Of a stretch of 7,213 nucleotides of DNA, positions 7,030-7,213 are shown in pieces (position 1 is the first letter of the stretch; every line of letters begins with the position of its first letter). The translations under genes were made by a program, and so were the position numbers. The notes under the pieces were generated by a model. That model had not been told where the DNA came from and did no database searches. It saw nothing but the letters and a program-made list of their open reading frames with translations. The stretch covers positions 1 through 7,213 of the forward strand of contig JAUWDL010000058.1 of assembly GCA_030608825.1 (NCBI GenBank). Reading direction: 5' to 3'. This stretch comes from Gemmatimonadales bacterium (lineage in GTDB: Bacteria; Gemmatimonadota; Gemmatimonadetes; Palauibacterales; Palauibacteraceae).

Positions 7030-7213
7030 TCAGTCCCACTCGAGCGCTCCCTTCTTCCAGGCGTACACGAGCCCGACGCCCAGGACGCCGAGGAAGATCA
7101 TCATCGCCAGGAACCCTCCGAGGGCGAGATCCCGGAACACGACGGCCCACGGCAGGAGGAAGATCGTCTCGATATCGAAGACGATGAAGAGCATCGCCAC
7201 GATGTAGAAGTTG
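7030..7213 (-). CDS. nuoA: NADH-quinone oxidoreductase subunit A (NuoA), C-terminal part only
   Basis: NuoA is a small membrane subunit of complex I at the junction with NuoH and the quinone cavity. The last 60 residues are visible, read from codon 7212-7210 to the TGA at 7032-7030. They begin [21 protein letters not shown], the conserved transmembrane helix with its Asp and Glu (the D79/E81 pair of E. coli NuoA). A second hydrophobic helix follows, then the classic ending [11 protein letters not shown]. The family is about 115-150 residues, so roughly half the gene and the upstream operon promoter lie outside the window. Identity is clear despite the truncation. Confidence 0.95.
   Translation of the reverse strand, partial: NFYIVAMLFIVFDIETIFLLPWAVVFRDLALGGFLAMMIFLGVLGVGLVYAWKKGALEWD

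Noticed and set aside
7010..7150. A NuoB start at the distal ATG 7150
   Set aside because: The added 47 residues are Arg-rich and lie mostly inside nuoA. The ATG at 7009 has a well-placed ribosome site.
6146..7207. Plus-strand 353-codon open frame opposite nuoB
   Set aside because: Antisense shadow: composition driven by the opposite strand, no domain seen.

Overview
The window is one continuous stretch of the respiratory complex I (proton-pumping NADH:quinone oxidoreductase) operon, entirely on the minus strand. Read in the direction of transcription, from high to low coordinates, the order is nuoA (3' end only), nuoB, fused nuoCD, nuoE, nuoF, nuoG and nuoH (truncated by the left edge). This is the canonical bacterial order, so nuoI to nuoN probably lie beyond position 1. 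The promoter and the rest of nuoA lie beyond 7213. There are no RNA genes, mobile elements, CRISPR arrays or repeats, and no terminator that I can see. The largest gap between genes is 39 bp (nuoF to nuoG).

The DNA is GC-rich with strongly G/C-ending codons. That leaves long empty reading frames antisense to, and out of frame with, the real genes; none has a recognisable protein. The organism is a respiring, high-GC bacterium. The fused nuoCD and an unusually short NuoG that still carries all its cluster motifs argue against a plain proteobacterial set such as that of E. coli. A Gemmatimonadota- or Acidobacteriota-like or other uncultivated lineage is possible, but this is a weak guess.

The genes together build most of the peripheral arm of complex I and the start of its membrane arm. 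NuoF binds NADH and FMN and carries cluster N3. NuoE carries N1a. NuoG carries N1b, N4, N5 and apparently N7. NuoB carries the terminal cluster N2. NuoCD forms the quinone pocket with NuoB and NuoH, and NuoA with NuoH anchors the arm in the membrane. All Fe-S ligand motifs expected in these subunits are intact, so the complex looks functional.

The genes are tightly coupled: nuoCD/nuoE overlap as GTGA, nuoG/nuoH overlap as ATGA, and nuoF's ribosome site overlaps the nuoE stop. I found no novel system here. The points most worth a second look are the 534-residue NuoG with a shrunken molybdopterin-type domain but intact N7 motif, the odd nuoG start region, and the C-terminal tail of NuoB.
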